DNA of 64,000 bases from Endozoicomonas montiporae CL-33. GTDB taxonomy: Bacteria > Pseudomonadota > Gammaproteobacteria > Pseudomonadales > Endozoicomonadaceae. The stretch spans positions 1,158,501 through 1,222,500 of the forward strand of contig NZ_CP013251.1 of the NCBI RefSeq assembly GCF_001583435.1, in the 5' to 3' direction. Below are positions 20,092-29,860 of the stretch, piece after piece; the first letter of the stretch is position 1, and each line of letters opens with the position of its first letter. The notes beneath the pieces are model-generated. The model was not told the origin of the DNA. It was given only the letters and a program-made list of their open reading frames with translations, and ran no database searches. Made by a program: the position numbers and the translations under genes.

Positions 20092-21594
20092 TTAATTCTT
20101 GCCATCGTTATCTTTTTCTCCATCAGTACGCTGTCGCTTGGCGGAGGGCTCCCAGGTGTGGGTGCGCCGGTGTCCTTTCAGGCCGCTTTCAAACTGGTAT
20201 GCCCTGTCGCAGCCTTCGTAGTCGCACTTGAAGAGCTCCCCGGTGTGGATGCGCTGGTGTCCTTTCAGGCTGCCTTCATCCTGGTATGCCCTGTCGCAGC
20301 CTTCGTGGTCACACTTGAAGAGCTGCCCGGTGTGGGTGCGCTGGTGTCCTTTCAGGCCTTTTTCACTTTGGAATTGCCTGTCGCAGCCTTCGTAGTCGCA
20401 CTTGAAGAACTCCCAGAAGTGTTGGATGCGCTGGTGTTTTTTCAGTTCTCTTTCATACTGGTATTCCTTGTCGCAGCCTTCGTAGTTGCACTTGAAGAGC
20501 TCCCCGGTGTGGGTGCGCAGGTGTCCTTCCAGGCCAAGTTTACTTCGGAATTGCTTGTCGCAGCCTTCGTGGCCGCATTTGTAACGATTTCGGGAGCCTG
20601 AGGTTGCAGGTGGGGATTTTTCTAGCGTTTGGGTCGTACTATCTGCTGCAGATAAAACGGTATCAAATCTGGCAGGGTGCATGTTGTTGAGTGGGTGTGG
20701 GTTAGATTTCTGTCCTTCTGTTTGTGGCTCGGCATTTACGCTACAAGCGAAAGAGCCATCCGGGTCAGGACGGCAGTGGGTCATTAAAAGTAAAGGTTGC
20801 TCTTGCGAATTGAGGTCATCCGGCGGGTTGACTCTAGGTCGTAGTTCACAAAGACCATTACAGGTCGGACAGCGGACAGTTTCACATCTGCTATGCCAGG
20901 GTTCATGGGGTTCATCCCCCTCGCCGTCATTTGTGCCATCTCTGACCCAGGTAGCGGCGGACTGATAATAAAATCCGCTGGGGTACTTCCGGCTGGTTAA
21001 GCCGCTACCTGTCACACCGGAAGTTACGCATGTCGTGTTTGAGTCTCCTCCTCCTGCCGGTAGTGTGATGATTTGCAATTCATGATTGGCATGAATCTCC
21101 TGTTGATCCAGTTGAGTGAACATTGGGGCTTCCAGGTTCCAGTAAGTTGTGGACAACCAGCCTACGACAATGGTTGCCACCACAGGTATCCATGAAAAGG
21201 GTTGGGGTTGATATGAGTCTTCCTGAAATGCCAGAAGCAGTTTGTAGCCTATGACTTCATTGGAGACATAGAGCAGCTCCCATGAAACCGACTTAACAAC
21301 CTTTTTCGGCCTCTCCCAGTACCCCCTCGGACTATAGGGCTTATCATCAGGTGGCGTGTCTGGGACTGAATAGCTGTTTGTGCTGATAATTTCTGTCGGC
21401 TTGCTTTGCAACGACCCCATATCAATCATCTGCATTGCAGGCAGTGTATTCAGCTCAGGCTTTATAGAAAAGTTCTGGCTTGGTGAATCCGCATTCTGTT
21501 CAAGCTCAAGCTCAACGATCAAACTGTAAGTCTGCGAATCAGCCAGACAGACGAAAGATACGAAGAGCAGTACGTGGAAAAGTAGACTTTTAAT
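20092..21594 (-). CDS. Exported C2H2 zinc-finger protein, copy 1 (five fingers)
   Basis: Five C-terminal fingers of the pattern C-X4-C-X12-H-X3/4-H (about residues 315-465 counted from TTG 21522), joined by TGELFK-type linkers. Helix residues -1/2/3/6 by finger: S,L,G,G; Y,R,E,K; S,K,G,G; D,G,S,G; F,S,G,G. Finger 2 has H-X4-H and an FWEFFK linker. Before them are a membrane helix (WIPVVATIVVGWLSTTYW, about 111-128) and a Cys cluster CETVRCPTCNGLC (213-225). After the last finger comes PSAKRQRTD. The TTG at 21522 has no ribosome site; extending in frame to ATT at 21594, eight bases after AGAGG, adds KSLLFHVLLFVSFVCLA, a clear signal peptide. 500 residues in all. No close bacterial family known to me; fingers are of eukaryotic TFIIIA type. 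Confidence 0.85.
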   Translation of the reverse strand: MKSLLFHVLLFVSFVCLADSQTYSLIVELELEQNADSPSQNFSIKPELNTLPAMQMIDMGSLQSKPTEIISTNSYSVPDTPPDDKPYSPRGYWERPKKVVKSVSWELLYVSNEVIGYKLLLAFQEDSYQPQPFSWIPVVATIVVGWLSTTYWNLEAPMFTQLDQQEIHANHELQIITLPAGGGDSNTTCVTSGVTGSGLTSRKYPSGFYYQSAATWVRDGTNDGEGDEPHEPWHSRCETVRCPTCNGLCELRPRVNPPDDLNSQEQPLLLMTHCRPDPDGSFACSVNAEPQTEGQKSNPHPLNNMHPARFDTVLSAADSTTQTLEKSPPATSGSRNRYKCGHEGCDKQFRSKLGLEGHLRTHTGELFKCNYEGCDKEYQYERELKKHQRIQHFWEFFKCDYEGCDRQFQSEKGLKGHQRTHTGQLFKCDHEGCDRAYQDEGSLKGHQRIHTGELFKCDYEGCDRAYQFESGLKGHRRTHTWEPSAKRQRTDGEKDNDGKN

Positions 21595-22242
21595 GGCTCT
21601 ATCCTCTGCTTTTCTGGATATGACAGGTGATAAGGATAGACAAATTGGAGTGTGAAGGATTTCTCAGGTGTTATACCCAAGTGAATTCAAGATGCAGGAT
21701 TTAGCCTCTGAAAATTATCGTTAATTCTGCTGACTAACGAAGCACCAATTTCAGGTAACGTAACGTCCAGAAAATGATTAATCTTTTCTCGAAATTCTTT
21801 AGCCTTGGCAAAGTATTCATTATTCCGAGCATATTCATTCATCACCTTCCATAATCGCTCAATCGGGTTCAGATTTGGGCTGTAAGGTGGTAGGTAATGT
21901 AGTTTTATCCCCAATTTTTCCGCCTCCTCTACCACCTCTTTTGAACGATGATAACCAGCACCGTCAAGCACCATATGGATGACTGTCATGGATGCGTAGG
22001 ATGCCCGAACTGTTCTGAAAAACTTGATAATCGCTTCGCCGTTGACGGTCTTGAACTGATCGAAAACAGCGGCAGATAGATTGTTCAGTTCAATGGCGCC
22101 AACAATGTTTAATCGGGTACGGCTCCCCGTCGTGTTGATGATCTTATCAACCCCTTTGCGAATCCATCCTGAGGTGATTTTGGTGGCCTGTGTTGGATGA
22201 ACTGCATCCATGAACAGCAACACTTCATCCTCTGGTAATGAG

Positions 22243-22422
22243 CTATCTCTTTAACACAAATCCTGAAACCCTTGCGGCACAAGCTCTGTAGAAATAACGA
22301 CAAAAGTCGTATAGCGAGTCGGTCGTGTTTTCATAGTCTTCATTTATCAAGGGTTTCAGGACGGTCGCCCCGTCATAAATTGTCAGAAGGTTAAATATTC
22401 AATATTTGTGTTAAAGAGATAG
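22243..22422. mobile_element. 180-bp MITE inside IS630 copy 1
   Basis: Perfect terminal inverted repeats CTATCTCTTTAACACAAAT, no reading frame, and a 9-bp target duplication GGTAATGAG on each side (22234-22242 and 22423-22431). Copies 2 and 3 of IS630 have the empty site with one GGTAATGAG. Its mobilising transposase is not in view. Confidence 0.92.
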
Positions 22423-22555
22423 GGTAATGAGGCCTTCAGGGCATCATAGTGTTTGACAAATTCAGCTTGTTTGTCCGCATCAGCCTTGTGCGGAACGCCT
22501 TTTGGTTTTTTATAGGTAAAGCCTTTCTGATGCAGCCACTTGTTCAGACCTGATA

Positions 22556-24200
22556 CTCGATGCTGCAGTTTTTGATATTTGAGGGAGAGCAGGAAATGGC
22601 AGGGTGGCATAAGAGCAGACTACTACTGCAGCTCCGAATTCAAGCCTTGCGAGATTCCATCATAGCCACAGCAGCAGGTTGGAGGTAAGATCTCATAGGA
22701 ACTTAATAACCGTCAAGTGTCGTATCTTGCTAATTCGCCCATTACCCGTTGTCACTGCCTTTCTGGATGCTTTGAATGATTCGCTCAAGTCCATCAATTC
22801 CTCTGCGCAGTTGAGTAGATCCCAGAAAGTGGCACTGGGCGTTTTTATCATTGGAATCGTGGTAACTAAAACTATTAACTGGGCTGCTTTTGAGCGCAGA
22901 AGCTTAGGCAGATTCAAAGCGACCCGTCTGTGCTGGATGTTTTATCAAGCAGAAATTGCATGGCAAAGCCTGCTACAGGCCAGCGTCAGAAATATTCTTC
23001 TACGCTATGGAATACAAAGTGGAACCCTTGCTATCGACGATACAGGAAAAAAGCGCACTAAAAGGACTTCAAAAATCGACGGTGCCCATAAGATAAAAGA
23101 CAAATCAACAGGTGGTTATTTTAATGGGCAGGAACTGGTGTTTATGGTGCTCGTTACTGAAGTAGCTACCTTTCCAGTAGGGTTTCGCTTTTATATTCCT
23201 GACCCTGAGTTATCTGCATGGAGGAAGAAAGACAAGGCGCTCAGGAAGCAAGGCATTCAGAAAAAAGAACGACCGAACCGTCCTGAGCCAGATCATGTTC
23301 GTTACCCCACCATGCAGTCGTTGACGCTGGTTATGCTGCAAGAATTTGTTGATTCGTTTCCCAACATTACGATCAAAGCAATTCTCGCTGATGCACTGTA
23401 TGGCACAGGAGACTTTATGGATAAGGCTGCGGAAATAACAGGCGGAGCCCAGGTTGTCAGCCAACTGCGCTCGAATCAGAAAGTATCCAACCGAAACACT
23501 CGGAAGCGACTCTCAAAGCTTACTTTTCGCGCCAGAAAGGCGCTGAAACTCAACTCATAATACGCGGTGGCAAAGAAGAGCAGGTCACGATGCTGGCTGC
23601 TCGGCTGTATGTTAAGGCTCATGGGAAAAGACGTTTTGTTATTGCCCTGAAGTATGAGGGTGAAGAGGATTATCGCTATCTGGTGGCTTCAGATATGTCA
23701 TGGCGGCATACCGACATAGCCAGGATTTACACCTTGAGGTGGTTGGTCGAGGTTTTCATTCAAGACTGGAAAGCTCATTGTGGCTGGAACAGGTTGAGCA
23801 AACAGCAAGGTGCTGACGGATCGCAGCGCGGCGTGATCCTGAGCCTGCTGTGCGAACACATGCTGTTACTGCACCCTGAGCAATTCGTCCTACTGAAAAA
23901 CAAACAGGCCGGAATGCCCGCAGGCTGTCTGATCGAACGCCTCAATGCAGAAGCCTTGCTTGCTACGGTGAAATCAGTGGTTGAATCGGAAGATCCAGAT
24001 ACCGAGCTTAAGGCTCTGGCCTTAGCCTTAGAGCATACTTTGCCCAAGCGGGAGTCGAGCAGGCATATGGCTGGTAGAGACCTGGGAGAACAAAAGGCAA
24101 CTGACTCACTCAAAGCACACGCCCGGAAGTTTAAACTTTTAGATGCAGCTTAGAATCGAGATAAATACGTTACTTGTTTAGGTAAAACTGCAGCATCGAG
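22556..24200 (+). mobile_element. IS4-type insertion sequence inside IS630 copy 1
   Basis: A 1645-bp element with exact 17-bp terminal inverted repeats CTCGATGCTGCAGTTTT, flanked by a 5-bp duplication TGATA (22551-22555 and 24201-24205). The empty site is present in IS630 copies 2 and 3. It carries one transposase gene on the plus strand, split by a frameshift. Confidence 0.93.
22679..24153 (+). pseudogene. IS4-type DDE transposase with a frameshift
   Basis: Two consecutive frames make one transposase. The first (22679-23560) holds the first Asp in LAIDDTGKKRTK and the second in ILADALYGTG. The second (reading frame already open from about 23460; conserved from LKAYFSRQKGAETQLI to the stop at 24153) holds the Glu in TLRWLVEVFIQDWK, the Y-R-E region of IS4 relatives. 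The frame must change between about 23475 and 23520, in RSNQKVSN. One base change or programmed slippage could explain it; no classical A6-type slippery site is obvious. Confidence 0.82.
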
Positions 24201-24647
24201 TGATACGGTGTATTTGATGTCCCAGCGATCAGAAATGTAGGCGACGATCTGATGCGTATGAGCATAGGTGTGTTCAGAAATATGCTCGATTAGCTGCCGG
24301 GTTTGTTCATCATTCAAATAGCTTTCGCTACCACCGTTGTCAGGCTTGAGTTTTTCCTTTTTCAGATAGTCATCAAGGTGGCGACAAATAGTGAATTCAC
24401 TTTTTCTCAAGGCTTGTGCGATAGAAGACGGAGTCCAACCTTCAGATCTGAGCAAAACTGCTTTTATACGGTCACACTCTCGGGCATCCTGCGACTTTTT
24501 ATGGCGGGATTCCAGAGCTGCTTTTTGCTGATCAGTCAGGATGATTTTGGGCATGAGCGAAGAATGTTAAAAAAGTACTGAAAAATCAAGCATCTTCAAT
24601 GGTCACGGGTATAACCGCCACTATTTACTCCAGACGCACCTCTCCTG

Positions 24648-25850
24648 TTATTGCAAAATAATCGGTCTGTTTAGAGCAAGCCTTTCGTGACACTGGCGCA
24701 GTTCTGCCATCGTTTTACGGGTTACGATGCCAGTCATCACCATACGCGATTTGCACAGGATACATTCCAGCGGATCAACTCCGAAGCTGCTCTTCATCAG
24801 CGCCGGGAAACGGATTGGGATCGCCTTTCTTTCTGGTTGATCCAGAAGGTCATATACCTTTGGCAGCAGCTTTGACCGAACCCGGGTGGCAAGGAAGCCG
24901 TAGTAACGAATCATTCGGAAGCCTTTGTCCGGAATGTGCTGTACCAGCCGCTTGATGAAGTCCTCAACGCCACTGGTGAATCGCAAATACTGTTTGGTGG
25001 CGTGATTCAGATAGCTGAAAATCACCTCCTTGCCGTCGTAATGCTTCAGTCGGCTCATGGAGAGGGCGGGACGCTTCAAATAGCGACCCAGATATTTGAT
25101 GTTGCGGTGGTGATTTTTACTGGGCTTGGCAAAGTGGACGATCCACGATTTCTTATAGTGAGTATCGAGCTAGCGGTTAAAGGTCGTTTTGCTGGCACCG
25201 GCTTTTTTAAGGGATTTCGGTAATTCCAGCTCACCCCGGATGAATGCCTGTCGAAGCAGGTTGATGACTTCGTACCGCCACATGGGCATCAATACCTGCT
25301 TGCTGAAGAAGATTTCCTTCCATGTATTTTTGTCATCGGTTAACCCGCCACAGGTGATGGACAGATGGACGTGAACATTCCACTTCAGGTCACGCCCAAA
25401 TGTGTGCAGTGCCGTGAAAATGCCGGGTAAAACCCTTTTCTTTCCGGAGAGCTTCATCATAACTTTCGCAGCCAGTGCGCTGGGCTTTCCCAATAAATGA
25501 CGGTTATAACGGAACAGCTCCCAAAGCTCCGAAGGCATGGTGAAGGTGATGTGTTGCCATTGGGTATCCGGAAGAATGGCTTTCTGTTGCTCTATCCACT
25601 GGTCCGTGAGCTTCTTGCCGCAGGTAGGGCAAAACCGGCTCTTGCAACTGAAGCAGATTTTCTTCTGGTGAGTGCATTTCGGGTTAATGCACTGGAACAC
25701 CGCATAGTCGCGAACGGTCAGTCCGCAACTGTGCATTTTGATGACGTTATCGACGATGGCGGGGCACATGCGATGTTTGTATTTCTGGTAAAAACGCCAC
25801 CATGAAGCTTTTTTTTGGAACAGCTCCTTGAGGCGGGTTGGAAGTCTAAT
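24648..25850 (-). pseudogene. IS91-family transposase, unit 2, amber mutation
   Basis: Same frame as unit 1 from the ATT at 25850 to the stop at 24648, but a TGG Trp codon (FNRWLDTH) is TAG at 25170-25172, cutting the protein after the HUH domain. Unit 4 has the identical change, so it predates the last duplication. MCPAIV replaces MRPAIV near the start, also shared with unit 4. Confidence 0.9.
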
Positions 25851-25894
25851 CGTTTTCTCCTTTCTGTATCACGACTGGCTGCAACCGATCGTCA

Positions 25895-27397
25895 TTAATT
25901 CTTGCCATCGTTATCTTTTTCTCCATCAGTACGCTGTCGCTTGGCGGAGGGCTCCCCGGTGTGGGTGCGCCGGTGTTCTTTCAGGCCGCTTTTATATTGG
26001 TATGCCTTGTCGCAGCCTTCGTGGTCGCACTTGAAGAGCTCCCCGGTGTGGGTGCGCTGGTGTCCTTTCAGGCCTTTTTCACTTTGGAATTGCCTGTTGC
26101 AGCCGTCGTGGTCGCACTTGACAAACTCCCCGTTGTGGATGATGCTCTGGTGTTTTTTCAGTTCTATTTCACTCTGGTATTCCTTGTCGCAGCCTTCGTG
26201 GTCGCACTTGAAGAGCTCCCCGGTGTGGGTGCGCAGGTGTCCTTTCAGGTCTTTTTCATACTGGTATTCCTTGTCGCAGCCTTCGTGGTCGCACTTGAAG
26301 AGCTCCCCGGTGTGGGTGCGCAGGTGTCCTTTCAGGCCAGGTTTACTTCGGAATTGCTTGTTGCAGCCTTCGTGGCCGCATTTGTAACGATTTCGGGAGC
26401 CTGAGGTTGCAGGTGGGGATTTTTCTAGCGTTTGGGTCGTACTATCTGCTGCAGATAAAACGGTATCAAATCTGGCAGGGTGCATGTTGTTGAGTGGGTG
26501 TGGGTTAGATTTCTGTCCTTCTGTTTGTGGCTCGGCATTTACGCTACAAGCGAAAGAGCCATCCGGGTCAGGACGGCAGTGGGTCATTAAAAGTAAAGGT
26601 TGCTCTTGCGAATTGAGGTCATCCGGCGGGTTGACTCTAGGTCGTAGTTCACAAAGACCATTACAGGTCGGACAGCGGACAGTTTCACATCTGCTATGCC
26701 AGGGTTCATGGGGTTCATCCCCCTCGCCGTCATTTGTGCCATCTCTGACCCAGGTAGCGGCGGACTGATAATAAAATCTGCTGGGGTACTTCTGGCTGGT
26801 TAAGCCGCTACCTGTCACACCGGAAGTTACGCATGTCGTGTTTGAGTCTCCTCCTCCTGCCGGTAGTGTGATGATTTGCAATTCATGATTGGCATGAATC
26901 TCCTGTTGATCCAGTTGAGTGAACATTGGGGCTTCCAGGTTCCAGTAAGTTGTGGACAACCAGCCTACGACAATGGTTGCCACCACAGGTATCCATGAAA
27001 AGGGTTGGGGTTGATATGAGTCTTCCTGAAATGCCAGAAGCAGTTTGTAGCCTATGACTTCATTGGAGACATAGAGCAGCTCCCATGAAACCGACTTAAC
27101 AACCTTTTTCGGCCTCTCCCAGTACCCCCTCGGACTATAGGGCTTATCATCAGGTGGCGTGTCTGGGACTGAATAGCTGTTTGTGCTGATAATTTCTGTC
27201 GGCTTGCTTTGCAACGACCCCATATCAATCATCTGCATTGCAGGCAGTGTATTCAGCTCAGGCTTTATAGAAAAGTTCTGGCTTGGTGAATCCGCATTCT
27301 GTTCAAGCTCAAGCTCAACGATCAAACTGTAAGTCTGCGAATCAGCCAGACAGACGAAAGATACGAAGAGCAGTACGTGGAAAAGTAGACTTTTAAT
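25895..27397 (-). CDS. Exported C2H2 zinc-finger protein, copy 2 (five fingers)
   Basis: Open throughout and nearly identical to copy 1 before the fingers, including signal peptide (from ATT at 27397; TTG at 27325 is the alternative), membrane helix and Cys cluster; it differs by SQKYPSR for SRKYPSG. The five fingers differ: helix residues -1/2/3/6 are S,P,G,G; Y,K,D,G; S,I,E,K; S,K,G,G; Y,S,G,E. Finger 3 has H-X4-H followed by NGEFVK. The C-terminal PSAKRQRTD and the short acidic tail are kept. The transposase gene after it is dead, yet this frame is intact. Confidence 0.85.
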   Translation of the reverse strand: MKSLLFHVLLFVSFVCLADSQTYSLIVELELEQNADSPSQNFSIKPELNTLPAMQMIDMGSLQSKPTEIISTNSYSVPDTPPDDKPYSPRGYWERPKKVVKSVSWELLYVSNEVIGYKLLLAFQEDSYQPQPFSWIPVVATIVVGWLSTTYWNLEAPMFTQLDQQEIHANHELQIITLPAGGGDSNTTCVTSGVTGSGLTSQKYPSRFYYQSAATWVRDGTNDGEGDEPHEPWHSRCETVRCPTCNGLCELRPRVNPPDDLNSQEQPLLLMTHCRPDPDGSFACSVNAEPQTEGQKSNPHPLNNMHPARFDTVLSAADSTTQTLEKSPPATSGSRNRYKCGHEGCNKQFRSKPGLKGHLRTHTGELFKCDHEGCDKEYQYEKDLKGHLRTHTGELFKCDHEGCDKEYQSEIELKKHQSIIHNGEFVKCDHDGCNRQFQSEKGLKGHQRTHTGELFKCDHEGCDKAYQYKSGLKEHRRTHTGEPSAKRQRTDGEKDNDGKN

Positions 27398-27476
27398 GGC
27401 TCTATCCTCTGCTTTTCTGGATATGACAGGTGATAAGGATAGACAAATTGGAGTGTGAAGGATTTCTCAGGTGTTA

Positions 27477-28576
27477 TACCCAAGTGAATTCAAGATGCAG
27501 GATTTAGCCTCTGAAAATTATCGTTAATTCTGCTGACTAACGAAGCACCAATTTCAGGTAACGTAACGTCCAGAAAATGATTAATCTTTTCTCGAAATTC
27601 TTTAGCCTTGGCAAAGTATTCATTATTCCGAGCATATTCATTCATCACCTTCCATAATCGCTCAATCGGGTTCAGATTTGGGCTGTAAGGTGGTAGGTAA
27701 TGTAGTTTTATCCCCCAATTTTTCCGCCTCCTCTACCACCTCTTTTGAACGATGATAACCAGCACCGTCAAGCACTATATGGATGACTGTCATGGATGCG
27801 TAGGATGCCCGAACTGTTCTGAAAAACTTGATAATCGCTTCGCCGTTGACGGTCTTGAACTGATCGAAAACAGCGGCAGATAGATTGTTCAGTTCAATGG
27901 CGCCAACAATGTTTAATCGGGTACGGCTCCCCGTCGTGTTGATGATCTTATCAACCCCTTTGCGAATCCATCCTGAAGTGATTTTGGTGGCCTGTGTTGG
28001 ATGAACTGCATCCATGAACAGCAACACTTCATCCTCTGGTAATGAGGCCTTCAGGGCATCATAGTGTTTGACAAATTCAGCTTGTTTGTCAGCATCAGCC
28101 TTGTGCGGAACGCCTTTTGGTTTTTTATAGGTAAAGCCTTTCTGATGCAGCCACTTGTTCAGACCTGATACGGTGTATTTGATGTCCCAGCGATCAGAAA
28201 TGTAGGCGACGATCTGATGCGTATGAGCATAGGTGTGTTCAGAAATATGCTCGATTAGCTGCCGGGTTTGTTCATCATTCAAATAGCTTTCGCTACCACC
28301 GTTGTCAGGCTTGAGTTTTTCCTTTTTCAGATAGTCATCAAGGTGGCGACAAATAGTGAATTCACTTTTTCTCAAGGCTTGTGCGATAGAAGACGGAGTC
28401 CAACCTTCAGATCTGAGCAAAACTGCTTTTATACGGTCACACTCTCGGGCATCCTGCGACTTTTTATGGCGGGATTCCAGAGCTGCTTTTTGCTGATCAG
28501 TCAGGATGATTTTGGGCATGAGCGAAGAATGTTAAAAAAGTACTGAAAAATCAAGCATCTTCAATGGTCACGGGTA
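27477..28576 (-). mobile_element. IS630-family element, copy 2
   Basis: The complete 1100-bp element with ends TACCCAAGTGAATTC and (inverted) TACCCGTGACCATTG, flanked by TA at both sides, sitting exactly between unit 2 (ending GTGT) and unit 3 (starting ACCGCC). Confidence 0.93.
27490..28519 (-). pseudogene. IS630-family transposase, copy 2, late frameshift
   Basis: Open from MPKIILTDQQ through VIHIVLDGAGYH, then one extra C in a run (TATCCCCCAATT on the plus strand near 27712; four C in the other copies) shifts the frame after EEAEKLG, losing the segment with the last catalytic Glu (NLNPIERLW). Otherwise about 99 percent like copies 1 and 3. Confidence 0.9.
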
Positions 28577-28612
28577 TAACCGCCACTATTTACTCCAGAC
28601 GCACCTCTCGTG

Positions 28613-29816
28613 TTATTGCAAAATAATCGGTCTGTTTAGAGCAAGCCTTTCGTGACACTGGCGCAGTTCTGCCATCGTTTTACGGGTTACGATGCCAGTC
28701 ATCACCATACGCGATTTGCACAGGATACATTCCAGCGGATCAACTCCGAAGCTGCTCTTCATCAGCGCCGGGAAACGGATTGGGATCGCCTTTCTTTCTG
28801 GTTGATCCAGAAGGTCATATACCTTTGGCAGCAGCTTTGACCGAACCCGGGTGGCAAGGAAGCCGTAGTAACGAATCATTCGGAAGCCTTTGTCCGGAAT
28901 GTGCTGTACCAGCCGCTTGATGAAGTCCTCAACGCCACTGGTGAACCGCAAATACTGTTTGGTGGCGTGATTCAGATAGCTGAAAATCACCTCCTTGCCG
29001 TCGTAATGCTTCAGTCGGCTCATGGAGAGGGCGGGACGCTTCAAATAGCGACCCAGATATTTGATGTTGCGGTGGTGATTTTTACTGGGCTTGGCAAAGT
29101 GGACGATCCACGATTTCTTATAGTGAGTATCGAGCCAGCGGTTAAAGGTCGTTTTGCTGGCACCGGCTTTTTTAAGGGATTTCGGTAATTCCAGCTCACC
29201 CCGGATGAATGCCTGTCGAAGCAGGTTGATGACTTCGTACCGCCACATGGGCATCAATACCTGCTTGCTGAAGAAGATTTCCTTCCATGTATTTTTGTCA
29301 TCGGTTAACCCGCCACAGGTGATGGACAGATGGACGTGAACATTCCACTTCAGGTCACGCCCAAATGTGTGCAGTGCCGTGAAAATGCCGGGTAAAACCC
29401 TTTTCTTTCCGGAGAGCTTCATCATAACTTTCGCAGCCAGTGCGCTGGGCTTTCCCAATAAATGACGGTTATAACGGAACAGCTCCCAAAGCTCCGAAGG
29501 CATGGTGAAGGTGATGTGTTGCCATTGGGTATCCGGAAGAATGGCTTTCTGTTGCTCTATCCACTGGTCCGTGAGCTTCTTGCCGCAGGTAGGGCAAAAC
29601 CGGCTCTTGCAACTGAAGCAGATTTTCTTCTGGTGAGTGCATTTCGGGTTAATGCACTGGAACACCGCATAGTCGCGAACGGGTCAGTCCGCAACTGTGC
29701 ATTTTGATGACGTTATCGACGATGGCGGGGCGCATTCGATGTTTGTATTTCTGGTAAAAACGCCACCATGAAGCTTTTTTTTGGAACAGCTCCTTGAGGC
29801 GGGTTGGAAGTCTAAT
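28613..29816 (-). pseudogene. IS91-family transposase, unit 3, N-terminal frameshift
   Basis: An extra G (CGGGTCAG versus CGGTCAG, near 29683) shifts the frame between the MRPAIVDN region and the zinc-binding domain. The remaining 350 residues from MFQCINPKCTH to the stop are open and the amber codon of units 2 and 4 is absent (Trp present). Confidence 0.88.
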
Positions 29817-29860
29817 CGTTTTCTCCTTTCTGTATCACGACTGGCTGCAACCGATCGTCA

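Larger units (their letters stand above)
21687..24554 (-). pseudogene. IS630-family transposase, copy 1, interrupted
   Basis: N-terminal third (24206-24554, MPKIILTDQQKAALESRHKK with HTH), middle (22432-22555) and C-terminal part (21687-22233) are separated by two insertions. The C-terminal part keeps the catalytic segments VIHMVLDGAGYH (Asp) and YLPPYSPNLNPIERLW (Glu) that define IS630. Joined across the insertions, the frame would be about 340 residues and otherwise open. Not functional as it stands. Confidence 0.9.
21674..24611 (-). mobile_element. IS630-family element, copy 1, split by two later insertions
   Basis: Ends are TACCCAAGTGAATTC...  and, inverted, TACCCGTGACCATTG, sharing TACCC and the inner TTCAAGATGC/TTGAAGATGC blocks. 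It is flanked by TA on both sides, the usual IS630/Tc1 target duplication. Uninterrupted copies are 1100 bases; this one carries a 180-bp MITE and a 1645-bp IS4-type element. Confidence 0.9.

Noticed and set aside
20150..20560. Regular 87-base repeats that might suggest a CRISPR-like or satellite array
   Set aside because: The repeats encode successive zinc fingers; there are no unique spacers or cas genes.
20158..20601. Long plus-strand frames through the finger regions (also 25961-26404, 29927-30370, 33912-34352) encoding repeated hydrophobic text
   Set aside because: They are the exact antisense of the zinc-finger repeats; the 29-residue period is inherited from them, and they have no ribosome sites.
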